Assembly: GCF_009469605.1 (NCBI RefSeq)
Contig: NZ_SSXU01000004.1
Span: forward strand, 266,328-330,327
Direction of reading: 5' to 3'
Origin: Zoogloea sp. 1C4
GTDB taxonomy: Bacteria > Pseudomonadota > Gammaproteobacteria > Burkholderiales > Rhodocyclaceae
Length of the DNA: 64,000 bases
Part shown: piece after piece, positions 20,498 through 30,974 of the stretch
Position numbering within the stretch: position 1 is the first letter of the stretch
Layout of the letters: each line of letters starts with the position of its first letter
Notes under the pieces: generated by a model
What the model was told of the DNA's origin: nothing
The model's database searches: none
The model's input: the letters and a program-made list of their open reading frames with translations, nothing else
Made by a program: the position numbers and the translations under genes

Positions 20498-21355
20498 GTG
20501 ACCCGCTTCTATCCCCTCCTGTTCGTCCTGCTGTGGAGCACCGGCTTCATCGGCGCCAAGTACGGCCTGCCCTACGCCGAGCCCATCACCTTCCTGTGCG
20601 TGCGCTACGGGCTGGTGATCGGGCTGATGGGCCTCGTCGCCCTCGCCACCCGCGCCCCGTGGCCGGCAGCGCCCCGCCAGTGGCTGCACATCGGCATCAC
20701 CGGCCTGCTGGTCCATGCGCTCTACCTGGGCGGCGTGTTCTCGGCCATCCACCAGGGCCTGCCGGCGGGGATCACCTCGCTGGTGGTCGGGCTGCAGCCG
20801 CTCCTCACCGCCCTCGGCGCCGGGCTGTTGCTGGGCGAGCGCGTGCTGCCGCGCCAGTGGGCCGGGCTGGTGCTGGGCTTTGGCGGCGTCGGGCTGGTGG
20901 TGTCGAGCAAGGTGGTGGCGGTGGCCGGTGGCAACGGGCTGCAGGCGATGCTCGTCCCGGCGCTGCTGGCACTGGCCGGCATCACCGCCGGCACCCTCTA
21001 CCAGAAGCGCTTCTGCCCCAGCTTCGACCTGCGCACCGGCGCGGTGATCCAGTTCGTGCCCTGCCTTGTGGTGAGCAGCCTGTTTGCCGCCAGCACCGAG
21101 ACCATGGTGATCGACTGGTCCGGCCAGTTCGTCTTTGCGCTGCTGTGGCTGGTGCTGGTGCTGTCGGTGGGCGCCATCAGCCTACTCAACCTGCTGATCC
21201 GCAGCGGCAGCGCGGTCAATGTGGCGAGCCTGTTCTACCTCACCCCGCCCACCACCGCGCTCATCGCCTGGGCGGCCTTCGGCGAGACCCTCACCGGCCT
21301 CGCGCTGGTGGGCATGGGCATCACCGTGTTCGGCGTCTGGCTGGCCCGCAAATGA
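20498..21355 (+). CDS. EamA/DMT-family transporter
   Basis: Encodes 285 residues starting at GTG 20498. Ten hydrophobic helices in two EamA repeats are visible; the N-terminal [19 protein letters not shown] and the second-half [18 protein letters not shown] are typical of the YedA/RhtA-like branch. It is probably a metabolite or amino-acid exporter; the substrate is unknown. Its stop overlaps the ruvC start (ATGA), so the two are translationally coupled. Confidence 0.88.
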   Translation: MTRFYPLLFVLLWSTGFIGAKYGLPYAEPITFLCVRYGLVIGLMGLVALATRAPWPAAPRQWLHIGITGLLVHALYLGGVFSAIHQGLPAGITSLVVGLQPLLTALGAGLLLGERVLPRQWAGLVLGFGGVGLVVSSKVVAVAGGNGLQAMLVPALLALAGITAGTLYQKRFCPSFDLRTGAVIQFVPCLVVSSLFAASTETMVIDWSGQFVFALLWLVLVLSVGAISLLNLLIRSGSAVNVASLFYLTPPTTALIAWAAFGETLTGLALVGMGITVFGVWLARK

Positions 21356-21906
21356 GCGCACCCGCTGCCTCGGCCACCGTCGCCACACGCATCCTGGGCA
21401 TCGACCCGGGCCTGCGCCACACCGGCTTCGGCGTCATCGACACCCTCGGCAGCCAGCTGCGCTACGTGGCCAGTGGCGTCATCAAGAGCGGCGAAGGCAG
21501 CCTGCCCGAGCGCCTCAAGGTGATCCTCGACGGGGTGCGCCAGGTCATCACCACCTACCAGCCCGACCAGGTGGCGGTGGAGATCGTCTTCGTGAACGTC
21601 AATCCACAATCCACCCTGCTGCTGGGCCAGGCCCGGGGCGCGGCGATCTGCGGCGCGGTATCCCACGACCTGCCGGTGGCCGAATACACCGCGCTGCAGG
21701 TCAAGCAGGCGGTGGTCGGCCACGGCAAGGCCGCCAAGGAGCAGGTGTGCCACATGGTCGAGCGTCTGCTGGCCCTCGAGGCGAGCCCCTCGCCAGACGC
21801 CGCCGACGCGCTGGCCTGCGCCATCTGTCATGCCCACGGCAGCACCGGTCTGGCCGCGCTGGCCGGCGTGGGCACCCGCAAACGGGGCGGCCGGCTGACC
21901 CGCTGA
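21352..21906 (+). CDS. ruvC: Holliday junction endodeoxyribonuclease RuvC
   Basis: Encodes 184 residues. It resolves Holliday junctions with RuvAB. The RNase H-fold acidic residues are visible: D in [13 protein letters not shown] in VAVEIVFVN and the C-terminal [14 protein letters not shown] pair. The [16 protein letters not shown] segment is diagnostic. ruvA and ruvB are not next to it here; instead it is coupled to an EamA transporter and followed by a hybrid kinase. Confidence 0.93.
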   Translation: MSAPAASATVATRILGIDPGLRHTGFGVIDTLGSQLRYVASGVIKSGEGSLPERLKVILDGVRQVITTYQPDQVAVEIVFVNVNPQSTLLLGQARGAAICGAVSHDLPVAEYTALQVKQAVVGHGKAAKEQVCHMVERLLALEASPSPDAADALACAICHAHGSTGLAALAGVGTRKRGGRLTR

Positions 21907-22035
21907 ACATCACGGCCGCGCCGTGGCGAAACATGCGCCGCCGTGGGCAGTAATGCACAGCGGGTTTTTTGTAATCGCGTATAAAGCCTTCATGCTGGCG
22001 CGCCGTCGACAGTTCGATCTCGTCATATCCGGACC

Positions 22036-25000
22036 ATGCCTCCGTCTTCGCCTTTCCCCTCCGTCCTGACGAACAACCTGTTGATCAGCCTGGCGTATAT
22101 CGCCCTCGGCTGGCTGGCGACTGGGCTGGCCGTGGCGGGGGGCTACGCCAGCCCCGTCTTCCCCGCTGCCGGCCTGGCGCTGGCGGCGGTGCTCTATCTG
22201 GGCGTGCCGGCGCTGCCGGGGGTGTGGATCGGTTCGATGGCGCTTCACCTGCTGCTCGCTTATGTCAATTCGTCCCTGAGCACCGCCGACACCATCGCCG
22301 CGATGGCCATCGCCAGCGGCGCAACAGCCCAGGCCTGGCTGGGCCGGGCGCTGATCCAGCGCTGGCAGGGCGACCAATGGCGCACCCTCGACAACGCCAC
22401 CGCGGTGTTCCGCTTCCTGCTGCTGGGCGGCCCGCTGGCGTGCCTGGTGTCGGCCACCATCGGCATCCTCAGCCTGTTCCTCACCGGCGTGCTCAGCCGG
22501 CCGGCGCTGCCCTTCGCGTGGTGGAACTGGTTTGCCGGCGACGCCTTCGGGGTGCTCACCTTCACTCCGCTCACCCTGTGCTTCCTGCTCACCAACGATC
22601 CCCTCTGGCAGGCCCGGCGGCGGCGCATGGTGATCCCCGTCGCGGCCACCCTGGCGATGGCCACCGCGGCCTTCCACGCCGCCGCGAACTGGGAGCGCAG
22701 CGAGGTCGAACACCACCTGCAGAACGACGGCCTGCGCATCCACCAGCGCATCAGCGACCGCCTGCTGAGCCACCGGGAAGTCCTGCAGTCCCTGCGCAGT
22801 TTCATCGAGGTCACGCCCGACCTCACCGACAGCCGCTTCAACGCCTTCACCCGGTCGCCCCTGCAGAACAACCCCGATCTCCACGCCCTCAGCTTCAACA
22901 CCTTCGTGCGCGATGCCGACCGGGCTGCTTTCGAGGCCGCCATGGGCCGTCAGCTCGGCCGCGCCGATTTCCAGATCACCGAGCGGAGCATCGACGGCAT
23001 CCTGCAGCGCGCCGGCAAGCGCGACACCTACGTGCCGGTCACCCTCATCGCCCCGGCGGCAAGCAACCAGCGCGCCATCGGCTTCGACATCGCCTCCGAG
23101 GCGATCCGCTGGGATGCGGTCAACCGGGCCCTCGGCCAGCGCAGCGGCATCTACGTCACGGCCCCCATCCTGCTGGTCCAGGAGAACCAGGTGGCGGTGC
23201 TCACCCTGGCGCCGGTGCTGCAGCCCGGCAGCACCCAGCTCCGGGGCTTTGCGGTGGCCATCATCCAGGTCGGGCAGCTGGTCGAGCGCGCCCTGCGCGA
23301 CACCCTGCCCACCGGCCTCAACGTGTCCCTCACCGACCCCTACGCCATCGGCAGCGTACGCCGCCTCGACAACGGCGAATCCCCCGTGAGCAGCGGCAAG
23401 CCGGAGCACCAGTGGGAGCACAAGCTCGCCTTCGGCGACCGGGAATGGCTGCTCAAGGTGAGCGCCGACGAGCGCTACCTCGAATCCCAGCGCTCCCTCA
23501 ACGCCTGGGCCGTGGGCGTCGCCGGCCTGCTGTTCACCACTCTGCTGCAGGCCCTCTTCATGAGCCTCACCGGGCGCAACTGGATCATCCAGCGCCAGGT
23601 GGACCGCCAGACCGCCGACCTCGCCGCCAAGAACCGCGAGCTCGCCCTCGCCACCATCTCCATCAACAAGTCGCCGGATGCCGCCTTCTGGGTGCTGCCG
23701 GACGCCCGCATCGTGCGGGTCAATCCCGCCGCCTGCCGGCTGCTCGGCTATCCGGCCGAGGCGCTGCTCACCCTGCGCGTGCCCGAGATCGCGCCGGACA
23801 TCAGCGAAGCCAGCTGGAGCGCCCTGTGGAATCGGGTGTGGGCCAACGGTTCGGATGTCTTCGAATCCATCCACCGCTGCAAGGACGGCAGCGAGATCAC
23901 GGTGGCGGTGGTCGCCAGCCTGGTCAGCGCCGACGGCACCGACTACCTCTACGCCAGCGTGCGCGACATCTCCGAGCGCAAGGCCGCCGAGGCCGAACTC
24001 ACCCGCCATCGCGACTACCTCGAGGAGCTCGTCGCCGCCCGCACCGCCGACCTCTCGGTGGCCAAGGAGGCCGCCGAAGCCGCCAACCGGGCCAAGAGCA
24101 GCTTCCTCGCCAACATGAGCCACGAACTGCGTACCCCGATGCACGCGATCATCGGCCTCACCCACCTGCTCCACCGCAACAACGCCGATCCCGCCCAGCA
24201 CGACCGCCTCGACAAGATCTCCAGCGCCGCCACCCACCTGCTCCAGCAGCTGGGCGACGTGCTCGAACTTGCCCGCATCGACGCCGAACGGATCGCCATC
24301 GAGCAGACCCGCTTCACCATCGACGAACTCATCCACCGGATCATCGACCTGCTCGGCGCCAGCCTGGAAGGCAAGGGCCTCGGCCTGCAGCTCGACATCG
24401 ACCCCGACCTCGCCGGCCGCCCGCTGATCGGCGATCCGCTGCGCATCCAGCAGGTGCTCGCCCACGTCGTCGGCAACGCGGTGAAGTTCACCAGCACCGG
24501 GATGATCGTCATCCGCGCCCGCCTCACCGACGCGCACGCCAGCGGCGCCCTGCTCCACATCGAGGTGCAGGACAGCGGGATCGGCATCACCGCGGCCGAC
24601 CAGGAACGCATCTTCAACCCCTTCGAGCAGGCCGACGGCTCCGTCACCCGGCGCTTCGGCGGCACCGGGCTGGGCCTCGCCATCTGCCGCCGCCTCACCC
24701 GGCTGATGGGCGGCGACATCGGCGTGACGAGCGAACCGGGCCACGGCAGCACCTTCTGGATCACCCTGCGGGTCGGCGTGCTGCCCGGCGACGCCAGCGG
24801 CGCAGCGCCAGTCGAGCTCACCGCCGCCGAAGCCGAACGCCGGCTGCGCGCCGAGCACGGCCACCGCCGCCTGCTGCTGGTGGAAGACGACTGGGTGAAC
24901 CAGGAAGTCAGCCTCGAGCTGCTCCGCAACGAGCTCGGCCTGCAGGTCGACCTCGCCCCCGACGGCGCCGAAGCCGTGCGGATGACCACCGACACCGCCT

Positions 25001-25314
25001 ACGACCTGATCCTGATGGACGTCCAGATGCCGATCATGGACGGCCTCACGGCCACGCGCACCATCCGCGCCCGCCCCGGCCCCTGCGCCCGGGCGCCGAT
25101 CGTCGCGATGACCGCCAACACCTTCGACGAAGACCGCAAGGCCTGCTTTGATGCCGGCATGAACGACTTCATCCCCAAGCCGGCCGACCCGGACCAGCTC
25201 TTCATCACCCTGCTGCGCTGGCTCGAAGGCCCCGCCCCCGCCGCCTATCCGGCCACGGCGTCCCACAGCAGCTTGACCCCCGACAGCCCCAGCGCTGCGG
25301 TGGCCAGCAGATAG
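22036..25314 (+). CDS. Hybrid sensor histidine kinase (MASE1-CHASE-PAS-HisKA-HATPase-REC)
   Basis: Encodes 1092 residues. Order seen: a multi-helix MASE1-type membrane domain (about 1-210), a periplasmic CHASE domain (about 235-440), a transmembrane helix near 490-515, a PAS domain (about 545-655) and a coiled linker. HisKA follows with the phosphoacceptor H696 in MSHELRTPM, then HATPase_c with [13 protein letters not shown], and a receiver with D995 in LILMDVQMP. The signal is unknown. The last 70 bp overlap the convergent TSUP gene at 25245, an unusually long 3' overlap. Confidence 0.9.
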   Translation: MPPSSPFPSVLTNNLLISLAYIALGWLATGLAVAGGYASPVFPAAGLALAAVLYLGVPALPGVWIGSMALHLLLAYVNSSLSTADTIAAMAIASGATAQAWLGRALIQRWQGDQWRTLDNATAVFRFLLLGGPLACLVSATIGILSLFLTGVLSRPALPFAWWNWFAGDAFGVLTFTPLTLCFLLTNDPLWQARRRRMVIPVAATLAMATAAFHAAANWERSEVEHHLQNDGLRIHQRISDRLLSHREVLQSLRSFIEVTPDLTDSRFNAFTRSPLQNNPDLHALSFNTFVRDADRAAFEAAMGRQLGRADFQITERSIDGILQRAGKRDTYVPVTLIAPAASNQRAIGFDIASEAIRWDAVNRALGQRSGIYVTAPILLVQENQVAVLTLAPVLQPGSTQLRGFAVAIIQVGQLVERALRDTLPTGLNVSLTDPYAIGSVRRLDNGESPVSSGKPEHQWEHKLAFGDREWLLKVSADERYLESQRSLNAWAVGVAGLLFTTLLQALFMSLTGRNWIIQRQVDRQTADLAAKNRELALATISINKSPDAAFWVLPDARIVRVNPAACRLLGYPAEALLTLRVPEIAPDISEASWSALWNRVWANGSDVFESIHRCKDGSEITVAVVASLVSADGTDYLYASVRDISERKAAEAELTRHRDYLEELVAARTADLSVAKEAAEAANRAKSSFLANMSHELRTPMHAIIGLTHLLHRNNADPAQHDRLDKISSAATHLLQQLGDVLELARIDAERIAIEQTRFTIDELIHRIIDLLGASLEGKGLGLQLDIDPDLAGRPLIGDPLRIQQVLAHVVGNAVKFTSTGMIVIRARLTDAHASGALLHIEVQDSGIGITAADQERIFNPFEQADGSVTRRFGGTGLGLAICRRLTRLMGGDIGVTSEPGHGSTFWITLRVGVLPGDASGAAPVELTAAEAERRLRAEHGHRRLLLVEDDWVNQEVSLELLRNELGLQVDLAPDGAEAVRMTTDTAYDLILMDVQMPIMDGLTATRTIRARPGPCARAPIVAMTANTFDEDRKACFDAGMNDFIPKPADPDQLFITLLRWLEGPAPAAYPATASHSSLTPDSPSAAVASR

Positions 25315-25994
25315 AAGGGCCGCTCCGGGATGCGCTGGAGCAGGCGCATCCCCGTCCACACCCCCACCGGCACTAGCGGCAACAGCATCGCCGACATCAC
25401 CAGCGTGTCGCGGGTGAACAGGTCCAGCCCCAGATAGAACGGCAGCTTGGCCAGGTTGAGCGCCGCAAAGAAGAACACCGACGTCGCCGCAAAGGCCTGC
25501 CGCGGCAGGCCGCGGGTCAGCAGGTAGATCATCAGCGGCGGCCCACCCGCGTGGGCCAGGGTGCTGGTGAAGCCCGCCCCCACCCCACACAGCCGGGCCA
25601 GACGCGGCAGCGGCGCCGTGTGGGCTTCGGCCTTCGGCTTGCGCAGCAGCCGGTCCGCGGCAAACACCACCGCAATCAGCCCCACCGCGCCCTTCACCAT
25701 CCGGTCCGACATCACCCCGAAGGCCAGCGTGCCCAGCGCGATGCCCGCCAGCGACGCCGGCAGCAGCAGGCGCAGCTCGGCCCAGTCGGCCTTGCCCCGC
25801 CAGGCGCGGATGCCGAAGAGGTCCATCGCGATCAGCACCGGCAGCATCACCGCCACCGCGTCCCGCGGCGACATCCACATGGACATGAAAGGCACTGCCA
25901 GCCCGCCCAGGGCGCCGCCAAGGCCGGACTTGGAGATGCCGGTAAGCAGGATGGCGATCGCGGTGACGATCCAGCCGGTAGCATCGAGGTGCAT
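25245..25994 (-). CDS. TSUP-family membrane transporter
   Basis: Encodes 249 residues from ATG 25994 ([19 protein letters not shown]). About eight hydrophobic segments are present, with family signatures [15 protein letters not shown] and [13 protein letters not shown]. This is the second TSUP exporter in the window, not closely similar to that at 16973-17785. The start lies 118 bp from the divergent HD-GYP gene; the end overlaps the histidine kinase gene. Confidence 0.85.
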   Translation of the reverse strand: MHLDATGWIVTAIAILLTGISKSGLGGALGGLAVPFMSMWMSPRDAVAVMLPVLIAMDLFGIRAWRGKADWAELRLLLPASLAGIALGTLAFGVMSDRMVKGAVGLIAVVFAADRLLRKPKAEAHTAPLPRLARLCGVGAGFTSTLAHAGGPPLMIYLLTRGLPRQAFAATSVFFFAALNLAKLPFYLGLDLFTRDTLVMSAMLLPLVPVGVWTGMRLLQRIPERPFYLLATAALGLSGVKLLWDAVAG

Positions 25995-26112
25995 GGGCGC
26001 ATTTCGGAGAACGGGCGTGAACGATGCCACAAACTGCGCAACGCTTTTCCGATGCACTAAACTTCCTGACGCCACCGCCGAAAATTGGGCATTGCCCCTC
26101 GCCGCCCGCACC

Positions 26113-27402
26113 ATGCCGCCCGAGCCTCCCCAGGACCATCTCGTCACGCCCGAACAGTTGTGCGTCGGCCTGTTCGTCCACCTCGACCTGCCGTGGTTCA
26201 GCCACCCGTTCAGCTTCAACAGCTTCAAGATCCGCTCGGCGGACCAGCTGAAGACCCTGCGCGAGCTGGGCGTCACCCGTTTCCGCTACGACCCCGAACG
26301 CTCCGACGTGCAGCCCCGCGGCACGGCGCCGGCCGCCCCCGCCGCGCCGCCCCCGCCGCCGGTCGAGGAAGACCCCGCCACCTGCGCGGCCCTCGCCGCC
26401 AAGCGCGAGCGGATCGCCCGCCTGGCCCAGCGCAAGCGTCAGGTCATCGAAGTCGAAAAAGCCTTCGTGAAGGCCGCCGGGGTGATGCGCAACATCAACA
26501 AGAACCTCTTCGCCCGCCCCAAGGAGTGCCTCGAAGAGGTGGACGAGCTGGTCAACCAGATGGTTGTCGCCTTCCTCGACCAGCCCGAGGCCGCGCTGCA
26601 TGTGATGGGCGAGCACGCCGCCGGCGAGGAGGCCTATTTCCACGGCCTCAACGTGTCGATCCTGTCGATGATGCTCGCCAAGGATCTCGGCTTCTCCCGC
26701 AGCCAGAGCCAACTGCTGGGCGTCGGGGCGCTGCTCCACGACATCGGCCTCGCCGACATCCCCGAACGGATCGCCCGGGCGCGGCACGAACTCACCACCC
26801 CCGAACGCAACCTGCGCGAGCTGCACTGCGAATACGGCGTGCGCCTCGGCAAGCAGATCGGCCTGCCCGAGCCGGTGCTGCGCATCATCGCCCAGCACCA
26901 CGAACTCGCCGACGGCAGCGGCTACCCGCGCCACCTGAAGGGCGACCAGATCGACCCGCTGGCCCGCCTCGTCGCGCTGGTGAATTACTACGACAACCTG
27001 TGCAACCCGGGCGACCTCGCCAAGGCCCTAACGCCCCACGAGGCCCTGTCGATGATGTTCGCCCAGCGCCGCAACAAGTTCGATGGCCAGGCCCTGCAGG
27101 TGATGATCCGCAGCCTCGGCGTGTATCCGCCGGGCTCGGTGGTGCGCCTGTCCAATGACGCGCTGGCGCTGGTCTCGTCGGTCAATCCGGTCAAGCCCCT
27201 GCGCCCGTGGGTCACCGTGTTCGACCCGGACATCCCCCGCGACGAGGCGATCATGCTCGATCTCGAACAGGAGCCCGACATCAACATCGCCAAGGCCCTG
27301 CGCCCGATCCACCTGCCGCCCGACGTGTACGAATACCTCAGCCCCCGCAAGCGCGTGACCTACTACTTCGACGCCGACTCCCGGCAGGGACGCAACCCAT
27401 GA
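26113..27402 (+). CDS. HD-GYP domain cyclic-di-GMP phosphodiesterase
   Basis: Encodes 429 residues. An N-terminal DUF3391-like segment (residues 10-60) and a Pro-rich linker precede the HD-GYP domain. The domain contains LLHDIG (metal-binding HD pair), HHE and the DGSGYP signature of c-di-GMP hydrolases. No receiver domain is fused. Its stop overlaps the start of the following hybrid kinase by 4 bp (ATGA), strongly suggesting the two work in one signalling pathway. Confidence 0.88.
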   Translation: MPPEPPQDHLVTPEQLCVGLFVHLDLPWFSHPFSFNSFKIRSADQLKTLRELGVTRFRYDPERSDVQPRGTAPAAPAAPPPPPVEEDPATCAALAAKRERIARLAQRKRQVIEVEKAFVKAAGVMRNINKNLFARPKECLEEVDELVNQMVVAFLDQPEAALHVMGEHAAGEEAYFHGLNVSILSMMLAKDLGFSRSQSQLLGVGALLHDIGLADIPERIARARHELTTPERNLRELHCEYGVRLGKQIGLPEPVLRIIAQHHELADGSGYPRHLKGDQIDPLARLVALVNYYDNLCNPGDLAKALTPHEALSMMFAQRRNKFDGQALQVMIRSLGVYPPGSVVRLSNDALALVSSVNPVKPLRPWVTVFDPDIPRDEAIMLDLEQEPDINIAKALRPIHLPPDVYEYLSPRKRVTYYFDADSRQGRNP

Positions 27403-29324
27403 ACAGCCGCTACCAGGACATCCTGCTCGGCGCCGCAGGGGAGATCCTGCTGCTGGTCGACCCGGCCAGCCTCACCATCCTCGCCGCCAGCCCGGCCACC
27501 GCGCGCCTGCTCGGCCAGCCCGTGGAGGCGCTGGCCGGCCTGCCCATCACCGAGATCGAATGCGCGCTCTCCGACGTGTTCTTCTGGGAAGAGGTGCGCA
27601 CCGGCGGCATCACCGAAGAGCAGACCATGGAGGGCCTGTACCGGCGTGCCGACGGCAACCTGCTCGAAGCCCGCAAGACCGTCCGCCGCCTGCCCGAGGG
27701 CATCCTGGTGTGCGCCACCGACGTGGGCGCCCAGCGCCGCGCCGAGGACGAACTGGCCGAGATGACCTCCCGCCTGCGGGCCACCCTCGAAGCCACCGCC
27801 GACGGCATCCTGGTGCTCGACGGCAACGGCCGCATCGCCAACATGAACCGCCGCCTCGCCGGCCTGTGGGGGCTGCCCGAGGCGCTGCTGGCCCGCCACG
27901 ACGACCAGGCCATCCTCGAACACCTGATCCACGCGGTCGAAGACCCGGCCGCCCTGCGCACCCTGCTCACCACCCACAGCCAGGATCTCAGCGAGACCTT
28001 CGACACCCTGCCCCTGCGCGACGGGCGGATCTTCGAGGCCAGCTCCCGCCCCGCCCGCCACGACGACGAGGTGATCGGCCGGGTGTTCTGCATCACCGAC
28101 GTCACCGAACGCCACAAGGCCGAGCAGGCCCTGATCGCCGCCCGCGACGCCGCCACCTCCGCCAGCAAGGCCAAGAGCGACTTCCTGGCGATGATGTCCC
28201 ACGAGATCCGCACCCCGATGAACGGCATCATCGGGATGGCCCAGCTCCTGCGCATGACGCCCCAGAGCGACGAGCAGCGGGACTACATCACCACCATCCT
28301 GTCGAGCAGCGAAGCCCTGCTGTCGATCATCAACGACATCCTCGACTACTCGAAGATCGAGGCCCGCAAGCTCAACCTCGAAAAGATCAGCTTCGACCTG
28401 CGCCAGGTGGTCAGCGACGTGGACAAGCTGTTCCGCCCGAAGGCCGTCGAACAGGGCCTGACCTTCGCCACCGCGGTCACCAGCGACGTGCCCCACGTGC
28501 TGCTGGGCGACCCGATCCGCGTCCGCCAGATCCTCGTCAATCTGGTCAGCAACGCCTTCAAGTTCACCGCCAGCGGGCGCATCGACGTGATGGTGGCGGT
28601 GGGCGAGCGCGAAGGCGGGCGCATCCAGCTGCAGGTCAGCGTCACCGACACCGGCATCGGCATCGGCCCGGACAAGTGCCGCAACATCTTCACCCCGTTC
28701 GAGCAGGCCGACATGTCCACCACCCGCCGCTACGGCGGCACCGGCCTCGGCCTGTCCATCTGCCGCATGCTGTGCGACCTGATGGACGGCGAGATCGGCG
28801 TGGACTCCGAGGAAGGCGTCGGCTCGCGCTTCTGGTTCACCATCCGGCTCGAGGCGGGCGCCGACGAGACCATCGCCGGCAGTGCCAGCGCACCGCGGCC
28901 GATCCTGCGCCAGGGCACGCGCATCCTGGTGGCCGAAGACAACCCCATCAACTGCACCGTGATCGCCCGGATGCTCGAACACTTCGGCGCCCAGGACATC
29001 ACCTTCGCCGCCAACGGCGAGGACGCCCTCACCCGCTGTGCCGAGCGCAGCTTCGACCTCATCTTCATGGATGCCCGCATGCCGCGGATGGACGGCCTTA
29101 CCGCCACCCAGGCGCTGCGGGAAAGAGGCACCACCACCTACATCATCGGGGTGAGCGCCGACGCGATGACCGAGGAGCGGGACGCCGCCCTCGCTGCCGG
29201 CATGGACGACTACCTGCCCAAGCCGATCAGCCAGGTCGCCCTGGCCGCGGCCATCGAAGGCTGGCGCCAGCGGATGGTGGCGATGCGTCAGCTGGAACAG
29301 CGCCGCGACGGCGACAAAATGTAA
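27399..29324 (+). CDS. Soluble hybrid histidine kinase (PAS-PAS-HisKA-HATPase-REC)
   Basis: Encodes 641 residues with no membrane helix. Two PAS-like domains (about 1-115 and 125-245) lead into HisKA with H268 in MSHEIRTPMNGIIGM, HATPase_c with YGGTGLGLSICRML, and a C-terminal receiver with D558 in LIFMDARMPRMDG. Translationally coupled to the upstream HD-GYP gene. The PAS domains imply an intracellular or redox signal. No DNA-binding response regulator is adjacent. Confidence 0.9.
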   Translation: MNSRYQDILLGAAGEILLLVDPASLTILAASPATARLLGQPVEALAGLPITEIECALSDVFFWEEVRTGGITEEQTMEGLYRRADGNLLEARKTVRRLPEGILVCATDVGAQRRAEDELAEMTSRLRATLEATADGILVLDGNGRIANMNRRLAGLWGLPEALLARHDDQAILEHLIHAVEDPAALRTLLTTHSQDLSETFDTLPLRDGRIFEASSRPARHDDEVIGRVFCITDVTERHKAEQALIAARDAATSASKAKSDFLAMMSHEIRTPMNGIIGMAQLLRMTPQSDEQRDYITTILSSSEALLSIINDILDYSKIEARKLNLEKISFDLRQVVSDVDKLFRPKAVEQGLTFATAVTSDVPHVLLGDPIRVRQILVNLVSNAFKFTASGRIDVMVAVGEREGGRIQLQVSVTDTGIGIGPDKCRNIFTPFEQADMSTTRRYGGTGLGLSICRMLCDLMDGEIGVDSEEGVGSRFWFTIRLEAGADETIAGSASAPRPILRQGTRILVAEDNPINCTVIARMLEHFGAQDITFAANGEDALTRCAERSFDLIFMDARMPRMDGLTATQALRERGTTTYIIGVSADAMTEERDAALAAGMDDYLPKPISQVALAAAIEGWRQRMVAMRQLEQRRDGDKM

Positions 29325-29471
29325 GCTTTCTCCCGCCCCGCGCCCGGTGGCGACGGGGAATAGCCGCCGCCAAGCCACAGATTCACTTACAAATCCCCGC
29401 CGGGGCGCCGCCCCGCGCCGGCTATTCTTGGCTCAGCCGGGTAACTCGCCCGGGACCCGAGGAGAAGCCAG

Positions 29472-29774
29472 ATGCGCAACACCCGTCAGATGATCGCCGC
29501 CGCCGTGCTCGGCAGCCTGGCCTTCGGCATGGCGCTGCCCGCCAGCGCCCATGGCGACCGGGGCCGGGGTTGGGGCGAACGCCACCACCATCACCTGCGT
29601 CATTACCACGATTACCGGGGCGGCTACGCCTATGCGCCGGCGCCGGTCTATATGGCGCCGCCGCCGATGGTCATCGAACGGCCGGTCGTCTATCGGCCCG
29701 CGCCCGTCTATGCCTACCCGAGCGCGCCCGCCATCACCATCGGCCTGCCGCCGGTGGTCATTCCCCTGCGTTGA
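29472..29774 (+). CDS. Small secreted His/Tyr/Pro-rich protein
   Basis: Encodes 100 residues. A clear signal peptide (MRNTRQMIAAAVLG...PASAHG, cleavage near residue 26) is followed by a His-rich patch (ERHHHHLRHYHDY) and Pro/Tyr repeats (YAPAPVYMAPPP, VYRPAPVYAYP). The composition suggests a periplasmic or surface metal-binding or structural protein, but the function is unknown. The 3' end overlaps the convergent gene at 29758 by 17 bp. Confidence 0.7.
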   Translation: MRNTRQMIAAAVLGSLAFGMALPASAHGDRGRGWGERHHHHLRHYHDYRGGYAYAPAPVYMAPPPMVIERPVVYRPAPVYAYPSAPAITIGLPPVVIPLR

Positions 29775-30198
29775 TGCGCGCCCGACGCCGCACCCGGCCA
29801 GCCGCCGGCACGTGCGTGGGCGGTGTGAAGGCCAGCAGCTGCGCTGCCGCCTCCTCCGGCATGACCGGGCGGAAGCTCGCCGCCACACAGCAGATCTGCG
29901 CCTGGGTGAGCTCCTCGATGTAGGTGCGCATGATCGTCACCACGCCTTCGCTGCCGGCCTCCATCAGCAGCACGGTACGCTCCTCGACCTCCGCCAGATC
30001 GGCCGCGTAGAAGGTTTCGTCCACCCGCTGGATATGCTTGCGTGCGTGGCTTTCGAGCAGCCCGATGGACAGGCGGAAAGCCAGGAACTGCATGCGCTGG
30101 GCCAGATCGACCTGGGCCAGCCACACGCGCCCGAACAGCTCGGCGACGGGTAGCGAACAGGCGGCGGGGGAAATCGGCAAAGGGGACGTTGGCAGCAT
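29758..30198 (-). CDS. Hypothetical helical protein
   Basis: Encodes 146 residues (MLPTSPLPISPAACSLPVAELF). The central 90 residues are predicted helical with heptad-like spacing (LAQRMQFLAFRLSIGLLESHARKH), faintly resembling phasin-type proteins. That resemblance is too weak for a name. The tail is Arg-rich. It overlaps the secreted-protein gene at its 3' end. Confidence 0.55.
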   Translation of the reverse strand: MLPTSPLPISPAACSLPVAELFGRVWLAQVDLAQRMQFLAFRLSIGLLESHARKHIQRVDETFYAADLAEVEERTVLLMEAGSEGVVTIMRTYIEELTQAQICCVAASFRPVMPEEAAAQLLAFTPPTHVPAAGRVRRRARINAGE

Positions 30199-30246
30199 GA
30201 TCGGGATCTCGTGGAGAGGTCGGGCGGACCGAATTCTTTTTGTAGC

Positions 30247-30912
30247 CTAGCGGCCGGGAGAGTCAAGCAGCCAAGCCGCGCGCTCGCGCAGCCGGCGGGC
30301 CCAGTCGGCATTGAGCCCCGCCGCCTCGGACAGGCGGGTGAGCTCGGCGGCGTCGGGGCGATGGGCGGTGTGGGCCGCCCACAGGCGGGCGAGGGTCAGG
30401 CCCGGCGCCGGTCGCTCGACCAGTTCGAGCACATCGCCGGCGCGGATCGTGCCTTCCTGCACCACCCGGAAATACCAGCCGGTACAGCCCAGGTCGGCGA
30501 TCAGCCGCGACATGGGGTCGTGTTCGAGGCGGTGGCTGATCTTCCAGCACGGCTGACGCGGCTGGCTCACCTGCAGGCGGCAGGTGCCGGCGGCGTATAT
30601 GTCGCCGATGCACACCGTCGCCTCGGTAAGGCCAATCCCCGAGAGATTCTCGCCCAGCACGCCGGGCACGAGGCTCGCCGCGATGGCCGGCACCCGCGCC
30701 GCCAGCAGGGGGTAGTGCTCGGCCGGGTAGTAATGCACCGCCTTCTCGGGGCCGCCATGGACGCGGCGGTCGCCCTGGATGTCACCGGCGAGGCCGCTCG
30801 TGCCGACCGCAACCGGGCCGCCTACCGGCGACTTGAAGATGCCGGTCTGCTGCCCTTCGGGCGGCAGGGCGCGGAGGGTTCCGACATAAACTGCTCTTAT
30901 CGGCGCATTCAT
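30247..30912 (-). CDS. MOSC domain protein (YiiM-like)
   Basis: Encodes 221 residues from ATG 30912 (MNAPIRAVYVGTLRAL). The MOSC core is evident from GLAGDIQGDRRVHGGPEKAVHYYPAEHY and the later LGENLSG segment. Related proteins use molybdenum cofactor to reduce N-hydroxylated bases such as 6-hydroxylaminopurine. The C-terminal 3-alpha domain of YiiM proteins appears present (LARLWAAHTAHRP). Stand-alone gene. Confidence 0.87.
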   Translation of the reverse strand: MNAPIRAVYVGTLRALPPEGQQTGIFKSPVGGPVAVGTSGLAGDIQGDRRVHGGPEKAVHYYPAEHYPLLAARVPAIAASLVPGVLGENLSGIGLTEATVCIGDIYAAGTCRLQVSQPRQPCWKISHRLEHDPMSRLIADLGCTGWYFRVVQEGTIRAGDVLELVERPAPGLTLARLWAAHTAHRPDAAELTRLSEAAGLNADWARRLRERAAWLLDSPGR

Positions 30913-30974
30913 CTCGCTGAAATATCTGGCCACAAAATCAAACGTCCCCCATTGTGCGCCCGATCGCCCGCCTG

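Noticed and set aside
21910..26934. A 1674-codon open frame on the minus strand across the hybrid kinase and HD-GYP genes
   Set aside because: It is antisense to genes with strong family motifs, has repetitive Gly/Ala/Val/Glu composition, and arises from GC-rich codon bias.
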